Positions 12,828 through 21,229 of a stretch of DNA of 27,027 nucleotides are shown piece after piece. Every line of letters begins with the position of its first letter. Position 1 is the stretch's first letter. The DNA lies in assembly GCA_964492135.1 (NCBI GenBank), contig CAZBJW010000027.1:1-27027 (forward strand), read 5' to 3'. This DNA is from CAYGAW01 sp964492135 (GTDB taxonomy: Bacteria > Chloroflexota > Anaerolineae > UBA7937 > B3-Chlor). The notes beneath the pieces were generated by a model, which worked only from the letters and a program-made list of their open reading frames with translations, searched no databases and had not been told where the DNA came from. Both the position numbers and the translations under genes were made by a program.

Positions 12828-15392
12828 TCAGGTCACGCGCGGAACGCGAGCCAGGATCTCAGAGACGACTTCATAGTTGATGGTACCAAGGCGCTGGGCT
12901 ACCTCACCTACCGTGATTCTCTCGCTACCTTGCTGGCCTATCAGAACGACCTCGTCACCCTGCCTGACCCCGGATATGTCCGTCACATCGATCATGCTCT
13001 GATCCATACAGACGCGCCCCACCAACGGAGCTCTCCGGCTTCTAACCAGCACTTCTCCCCAGTTGTGCGGTCCTGACCGAAACCCATCTGCATAGCCAAC
13101 TGGAATAACCGCAATGCGAGCCTGACCCTGCGTACGATAGGTGCACCCATAGCTGACGTAGCTGCCCGCCGGCAACTCTTTCACCTGAGCCACCTGGGTC
13201 TTGAAGCAGAGAGCAGGTTCGAATCCGGGGGGACAAGGCACTTGTGGTGAAGGATCCAAACCAAAGATGGCGATGCCTGGCCGGACCATGTTGAAACGGG
13301 ACTCGGGGAAAGCGATTATCGCGGCGCTGTTGGCCGCATGAACGAGCGGAATATGAATCCCCTCGTCCTCCAACTCCCGCAACACCTGTTGGAAAGATCT
13401 CAGCTGGGTGCGCGTATAGTCTCGTCCCCATCCCGGGACCTCGTGAGCATCCGGCATATCGGCGATGGCGAGATGCGTGGAAATACCTTCCAGCACAATC
13501 CCGGGCAAATCGCCTATCTCTCGCACGAACCCCATAACTTCATGGGGTGGGATGCCGAGCCGCCCCATACCTGTGTCCACTTTCACATGCACCCGGACCT
13601 CCGAGTCAAGGTCTGTGGCCGCTCGCGACAGGGCCCTGGCTACGTCGCGGGAAAACACGGTGACTGTCAAGTCACTGAGCACAGCATCTCGGGCCTGCCA
13701 CGCGGGAGTGTATCCCAGGATCAGAATGGGAGCAGTAATATCCGCCCTGCGCAAAGTGACAGCCTCGCTCAGGCAAGCCACCCCCAGGATGTCGACACCG
13801 TTAGCCAGGGCAGTCTGAGCAACCTTCACGGCTCCATGGCCGTAGGCGTCAGCTTTGAGACTGGCGATAATACCGACTTCCTCTCCGACCATGCTCTTTA
13901 GCCGTCGCACGTTGCTGGCTATGGCGCCCAGGTCTATCTCAACCCAGGTGGGTCTGTCAGGACGAATGATGTAGATCTGCTTCCACGCGGGGCTCTGACG
14001 AACGAGTACCGATTCGGCGCTCTCCGGATCAGCCAGGAGCTTCGCCACGACTTCCTCCATGCGAGTTTCGAGAGCCCCTTTGATCAATACAACATCTCCA
14101 GGACCAACAGAGTTCACGATGCTACGCACCGCGTCGTCCCTGGTGTAGGTGATGAAAACCTGATCGCGCCCCAGCCCAGCCGCCTGGGCCTCACTGGCTA
14201 TGAGCCGTGCCCTGTCGCCTTTGGTTACCAACACGTCTGCCACCTCAGCCACTCGGCGACCCACCTCACGATGTCCCTCCTCCTCGTAGGCACCCAGGCG
14301 GAACATGTCTCCTAGAATGGCGAACTTCCCTACGCCCTCGAGCTCGTCAAGGGCATCCAGGGCCGCCACGGTGGAGGCCGGACTGGCGCTGAAGGTATCG
14401 TCCAAGAGAAGGCTGCCATTGATTCCTGGCAAGGGATTGAGACGGCCCTTGAGAGGCCGGAGACGACCCAATGCGTTCAAGATATCGTCCCAGGCCACAC
14501 TGTAGGCGAGGCCCACAGCCGCCGCAGCCAGCCCTGTATAGACGCTGTGTCTCCCCAGCAGCTGTACCGTGGCTCCGTATTCAGCTCCCCGATAGCGAAT
14601 CTGGAATTGGATCCCCTGGTTCGTGCTCTCGATTGTTGTGGCTTGCACATCAGCTCCCGGGCTGGTCCCATAAGTGATGGCCCGGGCCGGAGTCCGCCCC
14701 ACCATCTCGCGCACTCGAGGATCGTCGAAGTTGAGAATCGCGTACCCATCCTCAGGCAAGGCTTCAACGAGTCTGCCCTCCTCCTGAGCGATATTCTCCA
14801 GGGAACCCAGGTATTCGAGGTGAGTATGATTCACCGTGGTCACGACGCCGACGCGAGGCGAAGTCATGCGGCTGAGATCCTCTATCTCCCCAAAGCTGTC
14901 ACAGGCCATCTCCAAGACCGCCTTCTGATGCTCTGGCAGCAGCTGACCCAGGGCGATGGGGAGACCGTACCGGTCATTGTAGTTGCCGAGGTTCTTGAAC
15001 ACGCTGAACGCACTATCCAGGACAGCGGCTATCGCCTCTTTCGTGCTGGTCTTACCAGTACTCCCTGTGACGCCAATGACTTCAGTGCCGAACCTGCCCA
15101 GAATATGCCGCGCCCACGCGGCGAGTGCTCGCTGGGTGTCCTCAACCTGAATGCACGTCACTCCATAACGAGAGAGATCCATCTCCACTTGGCAAAGAAC
15201 GCCAGCAGCCCCATCCTGGGAGACCTGTTCGATATAGTCGTGGCCGTCTGCTTTCTCGGTCTTCACGGCCAAGAAAAGCTCGCCACGCTTCAGGATGCGA
15301 GAGTCGTAGCAGAAGTCGCTAAACTCTCGGGCAAAAACCTTTCCACACACCCTGCCATTGCTGGACTCCAGGATGTCATCCAGATAGATCAT
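12828..15392 (-). CDS. MurF-Alr fusion: UDP-MurNAc-tripeptide:D-Ala-D-Ala ligase joined to alanine racemase
   Basis: An 854-residue bifunctional cytoplasmic enzyme for peptidoglycan. Residues 1 to about 460 are MurF, which adds D-Ala-D-Ala to the UDP-MurNAc peptide: YDSR near the start, ATP loop GSTGKTS (110-116), the NHTHLEYLGS region and a C-terminal Rossmann part with GDMFRLG. Residues about 475-854 are alanine racemase, which makes the D-Ala: PLP lysine Lys513 in SLKADAYGHG, the VSYGCTYR region holding the second catalytic Tyr, and PVGYADGF. The fusion makes and uses D-Ala in one chain; MurF-Alr fusions are known in other bacteria. In the MurF half two usual residues differ: the Lys of the IAxxKxEL segment (carbamylated in Mur ligases) is Glu in IAQEEGRL, and DDxYNAxP reads DDTFSASP. 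It follows a small membrane protein after 53 nt. Confidence 0.93.
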   Translation of the reverse strand: MIYLDDILESSNGRVCGKVFAREFSDFCYDSRILKRGELFLAVKTEKADGHDYIEQVSQDGAAGVLCQVEMDLSRYGVTCIQVEDTQRALAAWARHILGRFGTEVIGVTGSTGKTSTKEAIAAVLDSAFSVFKNLGNYNDRYGLPIALGQLLPEHQKAVLEMACDSFGEIEDLSRMTSPRVGVVTTVNHTHLEYLGSLENIAQEEGRLVEALPEDGYAILNFDDPRVREMVGRTPARAITYGTSPGADVQATTIESTNQGIQFQIRYRGAEYGATVQLLGRHSVYTGLAAAAVGLAYSVAWDDILNALGRLRPLKGRLNPLPGINGSLLLDDTFSASPASTVAALDALDELEGVGKFAILGDMFRLGAYEEEGHREVGRRVAEVADVLVTKGDRARLIASEAQAAGLGRDQVFITYTRDDAVRSIVNSVGPGDVVLIKGALETRMEEVVAKLLADPESAESVLVRQSPAWKQIYIIRPDRPTWVEIDLGAIASNVRRLKSMVGEEVGIIASLKADAYGHGAVKVAQTALANGVDILGVACLSEAVTLRRADITAPILILGYTPAWQARDAVLSDLTVTVFSRDVARALSRAATDLDSEVRVHVKVDTGMGRLGIPPHEVMGFVREIGDLPGIVLEGISTHLAIADMPDAHEVPGWGRDYTRTQLRSFQQVLRELEDEGIHIPLVHAANSAAIIAFPESRFNMVRPGIAIFGLDPSPQVPCPPGFEPALCFKTQVAQVKELPAGSYVSYGCTYRTQGQARIAVIPVGYADGFRSGPHNWGEVLVRSRRAPLVGRVCMDQSMIDVTDISGVRQGDEVVLIGQQGSERITVGEVAQRLGTINYEVVSEILARVPRVT

Positions 15393-15445
15393 CGGTTTCC
15401 CCTGACCCCACAGGCCTCAAGAAAGCAGAACGTCCTGAGCCGAGG

Positions 15446-15649
15446 TTATCTCGCCTCTCTGCCTGCCCACCAGTAGAGGACTGCGCCCACAATAGCTAGT
15501 ACGGCTCCCACGGCGATGCCTGACATCTGCCTATAGCCCAGAACGTTTGGACTACCCCCTATTCCCAACACGTCGGCGAGCGCCGATACCAGCAAGATCA
15601 CTATGCCCACTACCAGCAGTCCGACAGCCACGCTCCTCAGTCTTGACAT
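15446..15649 (-). CDS. Small two-pass membrane protein
   Basis: A 67-residue protein with two hydrophobic helices (about residues 5-25, VGLLVVGIVILLVSAL; and about 43-60, AVGAVLAIVGAVLYWW) joined by a short Gly-rich loop and ending in charged residues. The ATG at 15647-15649 is chosen because AAGGAGGAAGGC, a strong ribosome binding site, precedes it; a longer frame to 15676 would place that site inside the gene. It has its own extended -10 promoter and lies 53 nt before murF-alr, so the two are probably one transcript. It matches no family I can name. A role near the envelope is only suggested by position. Confidence 0.8.
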   Translation of the reverse strand: MSRLRSVAVGLLVVGIVILLVSALADVLGIGGSPNVLGYRQMSGIAVGAVLAIVGAVLYWWAGREAR

Positions 15650-15676
15650 GCCTTCCTCCTTCTCGCGCGCTATCAC

Positions 15677-15705
15677 ATTCTAGCATATCCGTGAGGGTCG
15701 AGCAA
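15677..15705 (-). promoter_or_regulatory. Extended -10 promoter for the small membrane protein and murF-alr
   Basis: Minus strand: TTGCTC (15700-15705), 17 bp, TAGAAT (15677-15682) with TGC directly before the -10. The -35 is weak, and the extended -10 would compensate. The start point falls about 20 nt before the AAGGAGG site of the small membrane gene. It is back to back with the mtnP promoter. Confidence 0.7.
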
Positions 15706-15728
15706 TGGGTGCGGGTCGTGGCGAGGGT

Positions 15729-15757
15729 TTGACAATTGACACCCGCTATGCTACACT
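15729..15757 (+). promoter_or_regulatory. Sigma70-type promoter for mtnP and the permease
   Basis: TTGACA (15729-15734), 17 bp, TACACT (15752-15757), with TGC directly before the -10. Transcription should start near 15764, just before an inverted repeat, with about 58 nt of leader to the mtnP ATG. A second TTGAC lies 7 bp further on but has no matching -10. Confidence 0.85.
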
Positions 15758-15766
15758 GGTCGAAGT

Positions 15767-15783
15767 GACCGCCCTAGGCGGTC
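15767..15783. promoter_or_regulatory. Inverted repeat at the mtnP transcription start
   Basis: GACCGCC (15767-15773), CTA, GGCGGTC (15777-15783): a perfect 7-bp palindrome starting about 10 bp after the -10 box. Its position fits a repressor operator, or a 5' mRNA hairpin. No T tract follows, so it is not a terminator. Confidence 0.5.
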
Positions 15784-15821
15784 CAATGTGCATGTAGTTG
15801 TGCAACAGGAGGCTGGCCGCG

Positions 15822-16685
15822 ATGACTCAGGCAAGCATCGGCGTTATTGGCGGTAGCGGGCTATATGAAATTGAGGGCCTGACGGATATCCAGGAGCACA
15901 CTGTATCCACTCCGTTCGGCAAACCCAGCGATCCGATAGTAGTGGGGAACCTTCGGGGAAGGCGTGTAGCTTTCCTGCCTCGGCATGGCCGGGGCCACCG
16001 CATACTCCCTGGTGAAGTCAACGTCAGGGCAAACATCTATGCCCTGAAGTCCCTTGGGGTGGAGTGGATAATTGCGGTCAACGCGTGCGGCAGCATGAAG
16101 GAGGAGATAGCCCCTGCCGACATCGTGATCCCCGATCAGATCATCGATCATACAACAGGACGACCCAGCACCTTCTTCGGCAACGGTCTCGTGGTTCACG
16201 TTTCCTTTGCAGAGCCCTTTTGCCCAGCGCTGAGCGACGCGCTCTTCGAGGCTGCGAACAGAGCAGGCGCCAGAGTCCACAAGGGTGGCACCTACGTGTG
16301 CATAGAAGGCCCTCGGTTCTCGACCAAGGCCGAATCGAAGATGAATCGCATGCTAGGAGCGGATATCATCGGTATGACCGCGATGCCTGAGGCAGTTCTG
16401 GCGCGTGAAGCCGAGCTTTGCTACGCCAGCCTCGCCATGTCCACAGACTACGATGTTTGGCATGAAACAGAAGCGCCCGTCACCGCTGAGATGGTGGCTG
16501 AGACCGTACAGAAGAACGTGGAGACAGCCAAGAACGCCATCAAGGAAGTCCTACCTCTTATCCCCTCGGAGCGTGAGTGCACCTGCGCGGCGGCCCTCTC
16601 CGTAGCTATCCAGACGGCCAGGGATCGTATACCCGGTCGAATCAAGCGGGAGCTGGACCTGCTGGTCGGCAAGTACCTAGACTAG
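15822..16685 (+). CDS. mtnP: S-methyl-5'-thioadenosine phosphorylase
   Basis: A 287-residue purine nucleoside phosphorylase-family enzyme that splits methylthioadenosine with phosphate into adenine and methylthioribose-1-phosphate, the first step of methionine salvage and polyamine by-product recycling. Visible marks: phosphate-binding GVIGGSGLYE at the start, PRHGRGH (53-59), NACGSMKEEI, the MTAMPEAVLAREAELCYA stretch and STDYDVWH, whose Asp residues favour 6-aminopurines (adenine) over guanine, as in MTAP rather than PNP. The ATG at 15822 with GGAGG nine bases upstream is preferred to an ATG 24 bases earlier. The promoter lies at 15729-15757, and a permease gene follows after 7 nt. Confidence 0.93.
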   Translation: MTQASIGVIGGSGLYEIEGLTDIQEHTVSTPFGKPSDPIVVGNLRGRRVAFLPRHGRGHRILPGEVNVRANIYALKSLGVEWIIAVNACGSMKEEIAPADIVIPDQIIDHTTGRPSTFFGNGLVVHVSFAEPFCPALSDALFEAANRAGARVHKGGTYVCIEGPRFSTKAESKMNRMLGADIIGMTAMPEAVLAREAELCYASLAMSTDYDVWHETEAPVTAEMVAETVQKNVETAKNAIKEVLPLIPSERECTCAAALSVAIQTARDRIPGRIKRELDLLVGKYLD

Positions 16686-16692
16686 CGATTCC

Positions 16693-18984
16693 ATGGCCCA
16701 GAGTCGGGGTAGCAGCAGCCAAGAATCTGTAGCTCTAGACCGGACACTAGGCGCTTTCGATGCCACGATGATCGGCGTCGGGGCCATGATCGGAGCAGGC
16801 ATCTTCGTTCTGACGGGCATCGCTGCCGGCGTCGCCGGTCCGGCGCTACTTGTCGCCTTCCTCCTGAACGCCATAATGACCAGTTTCACCGCTGCTTCGT
16901 ACGCTGAACTGGGTTCGGTGTTTCCCAATGCTGGCGGGGGCTACCTCTGGGTCAAACAGTCTCTTACTCCTCTCCTGGGCTTCCTGAGCGGCTGGATAAC
17001 CTGGTTTGGGCATTCGGTCGCGTGCAGCCTCTATGCTCTGGGTTTCGGCTACTATACCGCAGATCTCCTGGACCGACTTGCGCTAAGCCCCACCTTCATC
17101 GATACGAACGTATTGGCCGTAGCCTTCGCGGTCGTCATTGCTGGCCTCTTCACGTTCATCAACCTCCGGGGCGTCTCGGAGACAGGCAGAGTGGGGAACA
17201 TCCTGACGCTGGCCAAGATAGCGATCCTGGGCCTCTTCGTTGGCTTCGGGCTACTGAGCATGCTTCGGCAAGGGGATTGGACATCCAAGTTCCAACCTTT
17301 CTTCCCCACAGGTCTCGGTGGAGTGGTGATGGCCGCCGGATTGACGACCATCGCTTTCCAAGGATACGAGATTATCGCCCAGTCTGGTGAGGAGGTACGT
17401 GAACCCAAGCGGAACCTGCCGCGGGCGACGTTCGCTGCCATAGGCGTTGTAATCTTGATCTACCTCGGGGTGGCCTTCACGGCGTTGGGAGCTGTGATTC
17501 CCTCAGTACCAGGGATGCCCACCTGGCGCTTCCTTGCAGAATTCGAAGAGACGGCGATTATTGAGGCGGCCCGCCAGTTCGTGCCCCTGGGAGCCTTCGT
17601 CTTGACACTGGGTGGCTTGATGTCCACCATGTCGGCGCTGAACGCTACCATCTATGCCTCTTCGCGGGTCTCGTTCGCCATGGGTCGCGACCGTAACCTG
17701 CCTCCACTCTTCGGCCAGGTGCATCCCAAACGCCATACGCCTCAGTGGGCCATACTCATCTCTGGCACTTTGGTAGCCTTTATGGCTGTCGCGCTCCCCG
17801 TCAAGTCGGTAGCCAGCGCCGCGGACATGATGTTTCTGCTGCTCTTCATGATGGTGAACGTAACCGTCATCCGTATGCGCCGCCTCCGACCGGACCTCGA
17901 TAGGGGATTCAAGATTCCCTTGATGCCGCTGATTCCCATCCTGGGCATCGTTTCTCAGGTACTGGTTATGATGTTCCTTTTCCGCCTGAGCCCCGAAGCC
18001 TGGTACGTGGGCGGACTCTGGATCGTGGCAGGGCTGGTGTTTTACGCTACCTACGCATCCCGCGCCGAACCCATGAAGGAGCCTTTCAAGATCATACATC
18101 AAGAGATAGTCTCCACCAGGAGATACTCGATCTTGCTCCCTGTGGCCGATGAACTCCATGCTCATCTCCTGGGGACAGTGGCGGCGCCAATAGCCAGAGA
18201 CAAAGATGGAGAGATATTCGCTCTGCATGTAGTGCGCGTGCCGAGACAGCTGGGTATCACCGATGGGCGCTTCTTTCTGAAGCATGGGAAGCCCATCCTT
18301 GAGAGCGTCATCGAGGAAGCAAAGACACTGGACGTTCCCGTGAACACGATGATCCGATTTGGACGCGACGTCAGCCAAGCCATCATGGATACCGCGCGAG
18401 AGCGCGACTCCAATCTGATACTCCTCGGTTGGCTGGGAGCCACTAGCACTGAAGGAAAAGCCTTCGGCAGCGTGATCGATGCTATCACCAAGAGCCCGCC
18501 CTGTGACGTGGCGATGATCCGCTTCAGGAAGCGCGAGGCACTGCGAAGAGTCCTCGTACCCACGGCTGGCGGGCCCAACTCCTCTCTGGCCCTGGAGTTG
18601 GGCATCGCTCAAGCGCGAGAATACGAGAGGGAAAACGGAGTCCGGCCGCGCATCACTGCGCTGTATGTGGCCCGCGGGACTGACCCTCGACTGGTGGAGA
18701 GGGGAAAGCGGATCCTGGCCCGCGCCACAGAGGGTTACCATTACCCCATCGAACCCAAGGTCGTCTCGGCTCCAACCATTGTGGAAGGTATCTTGCAGCA
18801 AGCGAGGGAGACAAACCTCGTGGTGCTGGGGGCCACCGACGAGGGCTTCTTCGAGCAGCTACTCTTTGGCGCTCTGCCCGAACAGGTGGCCCGCGAATGC
18901 CCGAAGACGGTGATGATCGTGAAGCGGTACCAGGGACCCATGAAGTCCCTACTGCAAAGGCTCGTCCTCACCGGCCAAGCCTGA
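16693..18984 (+). CDS. APC-family amino acid permease with C-terminal universal stress protein domains
   Basis: A 763-residue membrane protein. Residues 1 to about 455 are an amino acid/polyamine/organocation permease with about 12 membrane segments; the first carries the substrate-binding loop GVGAMIGAGIFVLTG (28-42), and later segments include AFQGYEIIAQSGEEVREPKR, the usual family motif. Residues about 475-610 and 612-740 look like two tandem USP (nucleotide-binding stress) domains: YSILLPVA, then LILLGWLG and a second RRVLVPTAGGPNS with NLVVLGATDEGFFEQLLFG. Such fusions are common for one branch of APC transporters and suggest control of transport by nucleotide state. The ATG has no clear ribosome binding site but lies 7 nt after mtnP, so translational coupling is likely. 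The substrate is unknown; a methionine-related amino acid would fit the neighbour but is only inference. Confidence 0.93.
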   Translation: MAQSRGSSSQESVALDRTLGAFDATMIGVGAMIGAGIFVLTGIAAGVAGPALLVAFLLNAIMTSFTAASYAELGSVFPNAGGGYLWVKQSLTPLLGFLSGWITWFGHSVACSLYALGFGYYTADLLDRLALSPTFIDTNVLAVAFAVVIAGLFTFINLRGVSETGRVGNILTLAKIAILGLFVGFGLLSMLRQGDWTSKFQPFFPTGLGGVVMAAGLTTIAFQGYEIIAQSGEEVREPKRNLPRATFAAIGVVILIYLGVAFTALGAVIPSVPGMPTWRFLAEFEETAIIEAARQFVPLGAFVLTLGGLMSTMSALNATIYASSRVSFAMGRDRNLPPLFGQVHPKRHTPQWAILISGTLVAFMAVALPVKSVASAADMMFLLLFMMVNVTVIRMRRLRPDLDRGFKIPLMPLIPILGIVSQVLVMMFLFRLSPEAWYVGGLWIVAGLVFYATYASRAEPMKEPFKIIHQEIVSTRRYSILLPVADELHAHLLGTVAAPIARDKDGEIFALHVVRVPRQLGITDGRFFLKHGKPILESVIEEAKTLDVPVNTMIRFGRDVSQAIMDTARERDSNLILLGWLGATSTEGKAFGSVIDAITKSPPCDVAMIRFRKREALRRVLVPTAGGPNSSLALELGIAQAREYERENGVRPRITALYVARGTDPRLVERGKRILARATEGYHYPIEPKVVSAPTIVEGILQQARETNLVVLGATDEGFFEQLLFGALPEQVARECPKTVMIVKRYQGPMKSLLQRLVLTGQA

Positions 18985-19006
18985 TCATGCGCTTCGCCGC
19001 CCGTCT

Positions 19007-20614
19007 TCACTCTCCCCAGACATCGGAGACACTGACCTCTGGGAGTTCCTTTGTCTGTCTGCCCCTCGCCACTTTCTGATAGAATCTCTCATCGTACAAG
19101 CGGGTCTGAACCGTGACAGGCATGGGTACGGCATGGCCCATCAGAAGCACCTGTTGCCGGGTGTCCAGGCTGGCCAGCGTGCCGCGCAGGAAGCTCCTGC
19201 CCTGCAGTCCTGTGAGGACCGCGTCGATGTCCCGCTCATCGGTCAACAGCCCCGTAATGCGCGTACCCAACTGGGACAGCACCTCAGGGTCAATCCCGCT
19301 CGGCCGCTGGTCAATTACCATCAGCGTCACGTTGTATTTGCGCATCTCCCGAGCGATGGTGCCGAAGATGGTTTGCCTGGCCACAGCGGGGTTTAGAAAC
19401 TTGTGCGCCTCTTCCACGGTGATCATCAGTTGTAGCGGCCTATCGGCCTCGGCCTTCGTGTCCTCGAAACGCTCGATCTTCTGCTGGTAAAGCCTGCGGA
19501 TACGCCTGGTGACGATATTGGCAACCAACATGTAATCCAACGGAGTGTCATGACGACCAAACTCCAGAATTATGCTGCGCCCCCTACCCAGAGCCGTCAC
19601 CATCTCATCTATCAGGGAGAAAGACTCGTGCTCCGCTAGATAACCACGGCGTTGGACACCTCTCAGCTTGCGCTGGAGAGCTCTGGTGGCCTCGGGATGA
19701 GCCCCGGAGGATTGGCAAAACTGTGCCACATCATCGGAAGACATGCCCAGAAGCCGACGCAGCCAATCAGCTCCATAGTGGTCGCCCAATAGGCCCGCTG
19801 TAGCGGCTGTTGTCGCCGTCAGGTCTAGCTCGTCAGCCAGAAGCATGATATCCTCGGCTTCTATCTGGTTCAGACCGATGGTTAAGGCCACGTCCACATT
19901 GCGCCTGGCGGCAGCTTCAGCATCCAAGGAGTACACCAGCACTCGCGAACCCAGCAGTTCGCGGAGGCCCCTGACCCAGCGGCCATCCTCGGTCTGCTTG
20001 TCGAAGGCATACTCACTGTGCATGTCCAGGATCAGATTGGCCCCAGCACCTGTGCTGATGATGCCACAGAGGAGAAGGCGTGCAAGAAAGCTCTTCCCGG
20101 TGCCCGACTGGCCGAAGATCCCGTTGGACCGCTCCACAAACCGATCCAGGCGCAAGCAGATAGGTATGTCCATGGTGACCGGGGTGCCTATGGCGAAGTT
20201 GCGGTCGCCCTCCTTGCCAAAGACGGTGTCAAAATCCATCTCGCTGGCTGCGTACAGGGCGGCAAAGTGCATGGGGATCGTGCGTACCGGCTGGGGTCCA
20301 GTAGCCTCATCCAGGTCATCCGTGAGCTCCAGCATCAGCATGGGCTTCACTTCCACGGTAGCATACGTGGCTGTCCCAGCCAGGGCGTGCGCGACCAGGG
20401 GAGCAGCCTCGTGTGGCGGCGAAGCCTGAAGTCTCGAGTCGGTGACCCGCAACTGCATGTCCGAGATCATGCTGAAATAGCGATTGGACTCGCCCTCGAT
20501 TACGACGAAATCGCCTATGCGCAAATCCTCAGTGGAGCAATCCGCATCCAATCGCACCGTCAGGCCGGCATTGAAAGCCCCATCTGTGACAACGCCTAAT
20601 CGCCTACGCTTCAT
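19007..20614 (-). CDS. herA: HerA-type DNA translocase/helicase ATPase
   Basis: A 535-residue FtsK/HerA-superfamily ATPase. The N-terminal part (about 1-110) is a HAS-barrel-like beta domain (GDFVVIEG; VEVKPMLMLEL). The ATPase follows: Walker A GQSGTGKS (about 168-175), LILDMHSEYAF as the HerA-type strand, Walker B LMITVEEAHKFL near 400, and VIDQRPSGID near 437, the usual sensor/arginine-finger area. HerA forms a hexameric ring that pumps DNA and works with the NurA nuclease in end resection; in some bacteria HerA partners are antiviral. An ATG at 20614 with GGAG about nine bases upstream is preferred to the in-frame TTG at 20620. It is the last gene of the operon, 18 nt after the HAS-barrel gene, converging with the permease gene across 22 nt. 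Confidence 0.93.
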   Translation of the reverse strand: MKRRRLGVVTDGAFNAGLTVRLDADCSTEDLRIGDFVVIEGESNRYFSMISDMQLRVTDSRLQASPPHEAAPLVAHALAGTATYATVEVKPMLMLELTDDLDEATGPQPVRTIPMHFAALYAASEMDFDTVFGKEGDRNFAIGTPVTMDIPICLRLDRFVERSNGIFGQSGTGKSFLARLLLCGIISTGAGANLILDMHSEYAFDKQTEDGRWVRGLRELLGSRVLVYSLDAEAAARRNVDVALTIGLNQIEAEDIMLLADELDLTATTAATAGLLGDHYGADWLRRLLGMSSDDVAQFCQSSGAHPEATRALQRKLRGVQRRGYLAEHESFSLIDEMVTALGRGRSIILEFGRHDTPLDYMLVANIVTRRIRRLYQQKIERFEDTKAEADRPLQLMITVEEAHKFLNPAVARQTIFGTIAREMRKYNVTLMVIDQRPSGIDPEVLSQLGTRITGLLTDERDIDAVLTGLQGRSFLRGTLASLDTRQQVLLMGHAVPMPVTVQTRLYDERFYQKVARGRQTKELPEVSVSDVWGE

Positions 20615-20632
20615 CCCCAAGCACTCCTGGCA

Positions 20633-21229
20633 TCAAGTGCTAGCCGTAGGTTGGATGGCATAGAGCACGGTCATCAAGTGCTCATAATCCTGCCTGAGAA
20701 GGCCTGCCACCTCCCGCGCCGACCTCTCGAGCCAATCTGCATCCTCTCCCCTCACCCTGTACGTCCGCCGCATGTTCGCCGCCAGGAGTTGGTCAGCTGG
20801 CACAGGGGCCGCAACCCCGAGCAGAAGCCGGAGGTAGTATAGATTCTCGGTGAACTGGATCGTCTCCTCGGAGCTGCAAGCGTGAACCGAGTAGTGAAGA
20901 GGGGGAGGCTGAGAAGGTAAGCCTTGCGATACCATGCCCCCTTCCTTCACCCCAACAGCAAGGCTGGTGAACTCAGTCCGCAGGACGTGCTCCAACTGCG
21001 GACTCTCCCGATAGATCTGCTCATCGAAGGTGTCCTCCGTGCTTCTACGCACTGCCCGTCGGCCAGGATCCAGGCTACCCGTCTCTCCATAGCAAACCAC
21101 GCCGTACAGATCACGATCCTCCGTGGCTTGAACCTTGACCAGGCTTCCTAGAGCTGGCGGCTGATTCAGCTCGAAACTCTCGGCTACGAAGCGGGTACTC
21201 GCACTCTCAATGATCTCCCCTATCCTCAT
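20633..21229 (-). CDS. Small HAS-barrel-like protein of the HerA-NurA operon
   Basis: A 198-residue protein lying between nurA and herA. The first 60 residues (MRIGEIIESASTRFVAES, then PALGSLVKVQATEDRDLYGVVCYGETGS in pieces) resemble the HAS-barrel found at the N-terminus of HerA and related ATPases. The remainder is helical and unrecognised (NLYYLRLLLG; RRTYRVRGEDADWLERSAREVAGLLRQDY). No enzymatic motif is visible. ATG at 21227-21229 is chosen because GGAGGAGGG lies just upstream and because it overlaps the nurA stop by 4 nt (ATGA); a longer frame to 21409 would run deep inside nurA. The overlap argues for coupled translation with NurA. It may be an adaptor between NurA and HerA, which is inferred from place and fold only. 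Confidence 0.8.
   Translation of the reverse strand: MRIGEIIESASTRFVAESFELNQPPALGSLVKVQATEDRDLYGVVCYGETGSLDPGRRAVRRSTEDTFDEQIYRESPQLEHVLRTEFTSLAVGVKEGGMVSQGLPSQPPPLHYSVHACSSEETIQFTENLYYLRLLLGVAAPVPADQLLAANMRRTYRVRGEDADWLERSAREVAGLLRQDYEHLMTVLYAIQPTAST

Noticed and set aside
13205..13235. tRNA T-arm-like string GGTTCGAATCC on the plus strand
   Set aside because: It lies inside the alanine racemase half of the fusion gene (antisense to GFEPALCF), and no acceptor, D- or anticodon arm surrounds it.
14547..15476. 309-codon open frame on the plus strand
   Set aside because: Antisense to the MurF domain, with no recognisable family and no ribosome binding site.
17503..18801. 432-codon open frame on the minus strand
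   Set aside because: Shadow of the permease gene: composition is unlike a protein (many His, Gln and Arg) and it is fully antisense to clear membrane and USP domains.
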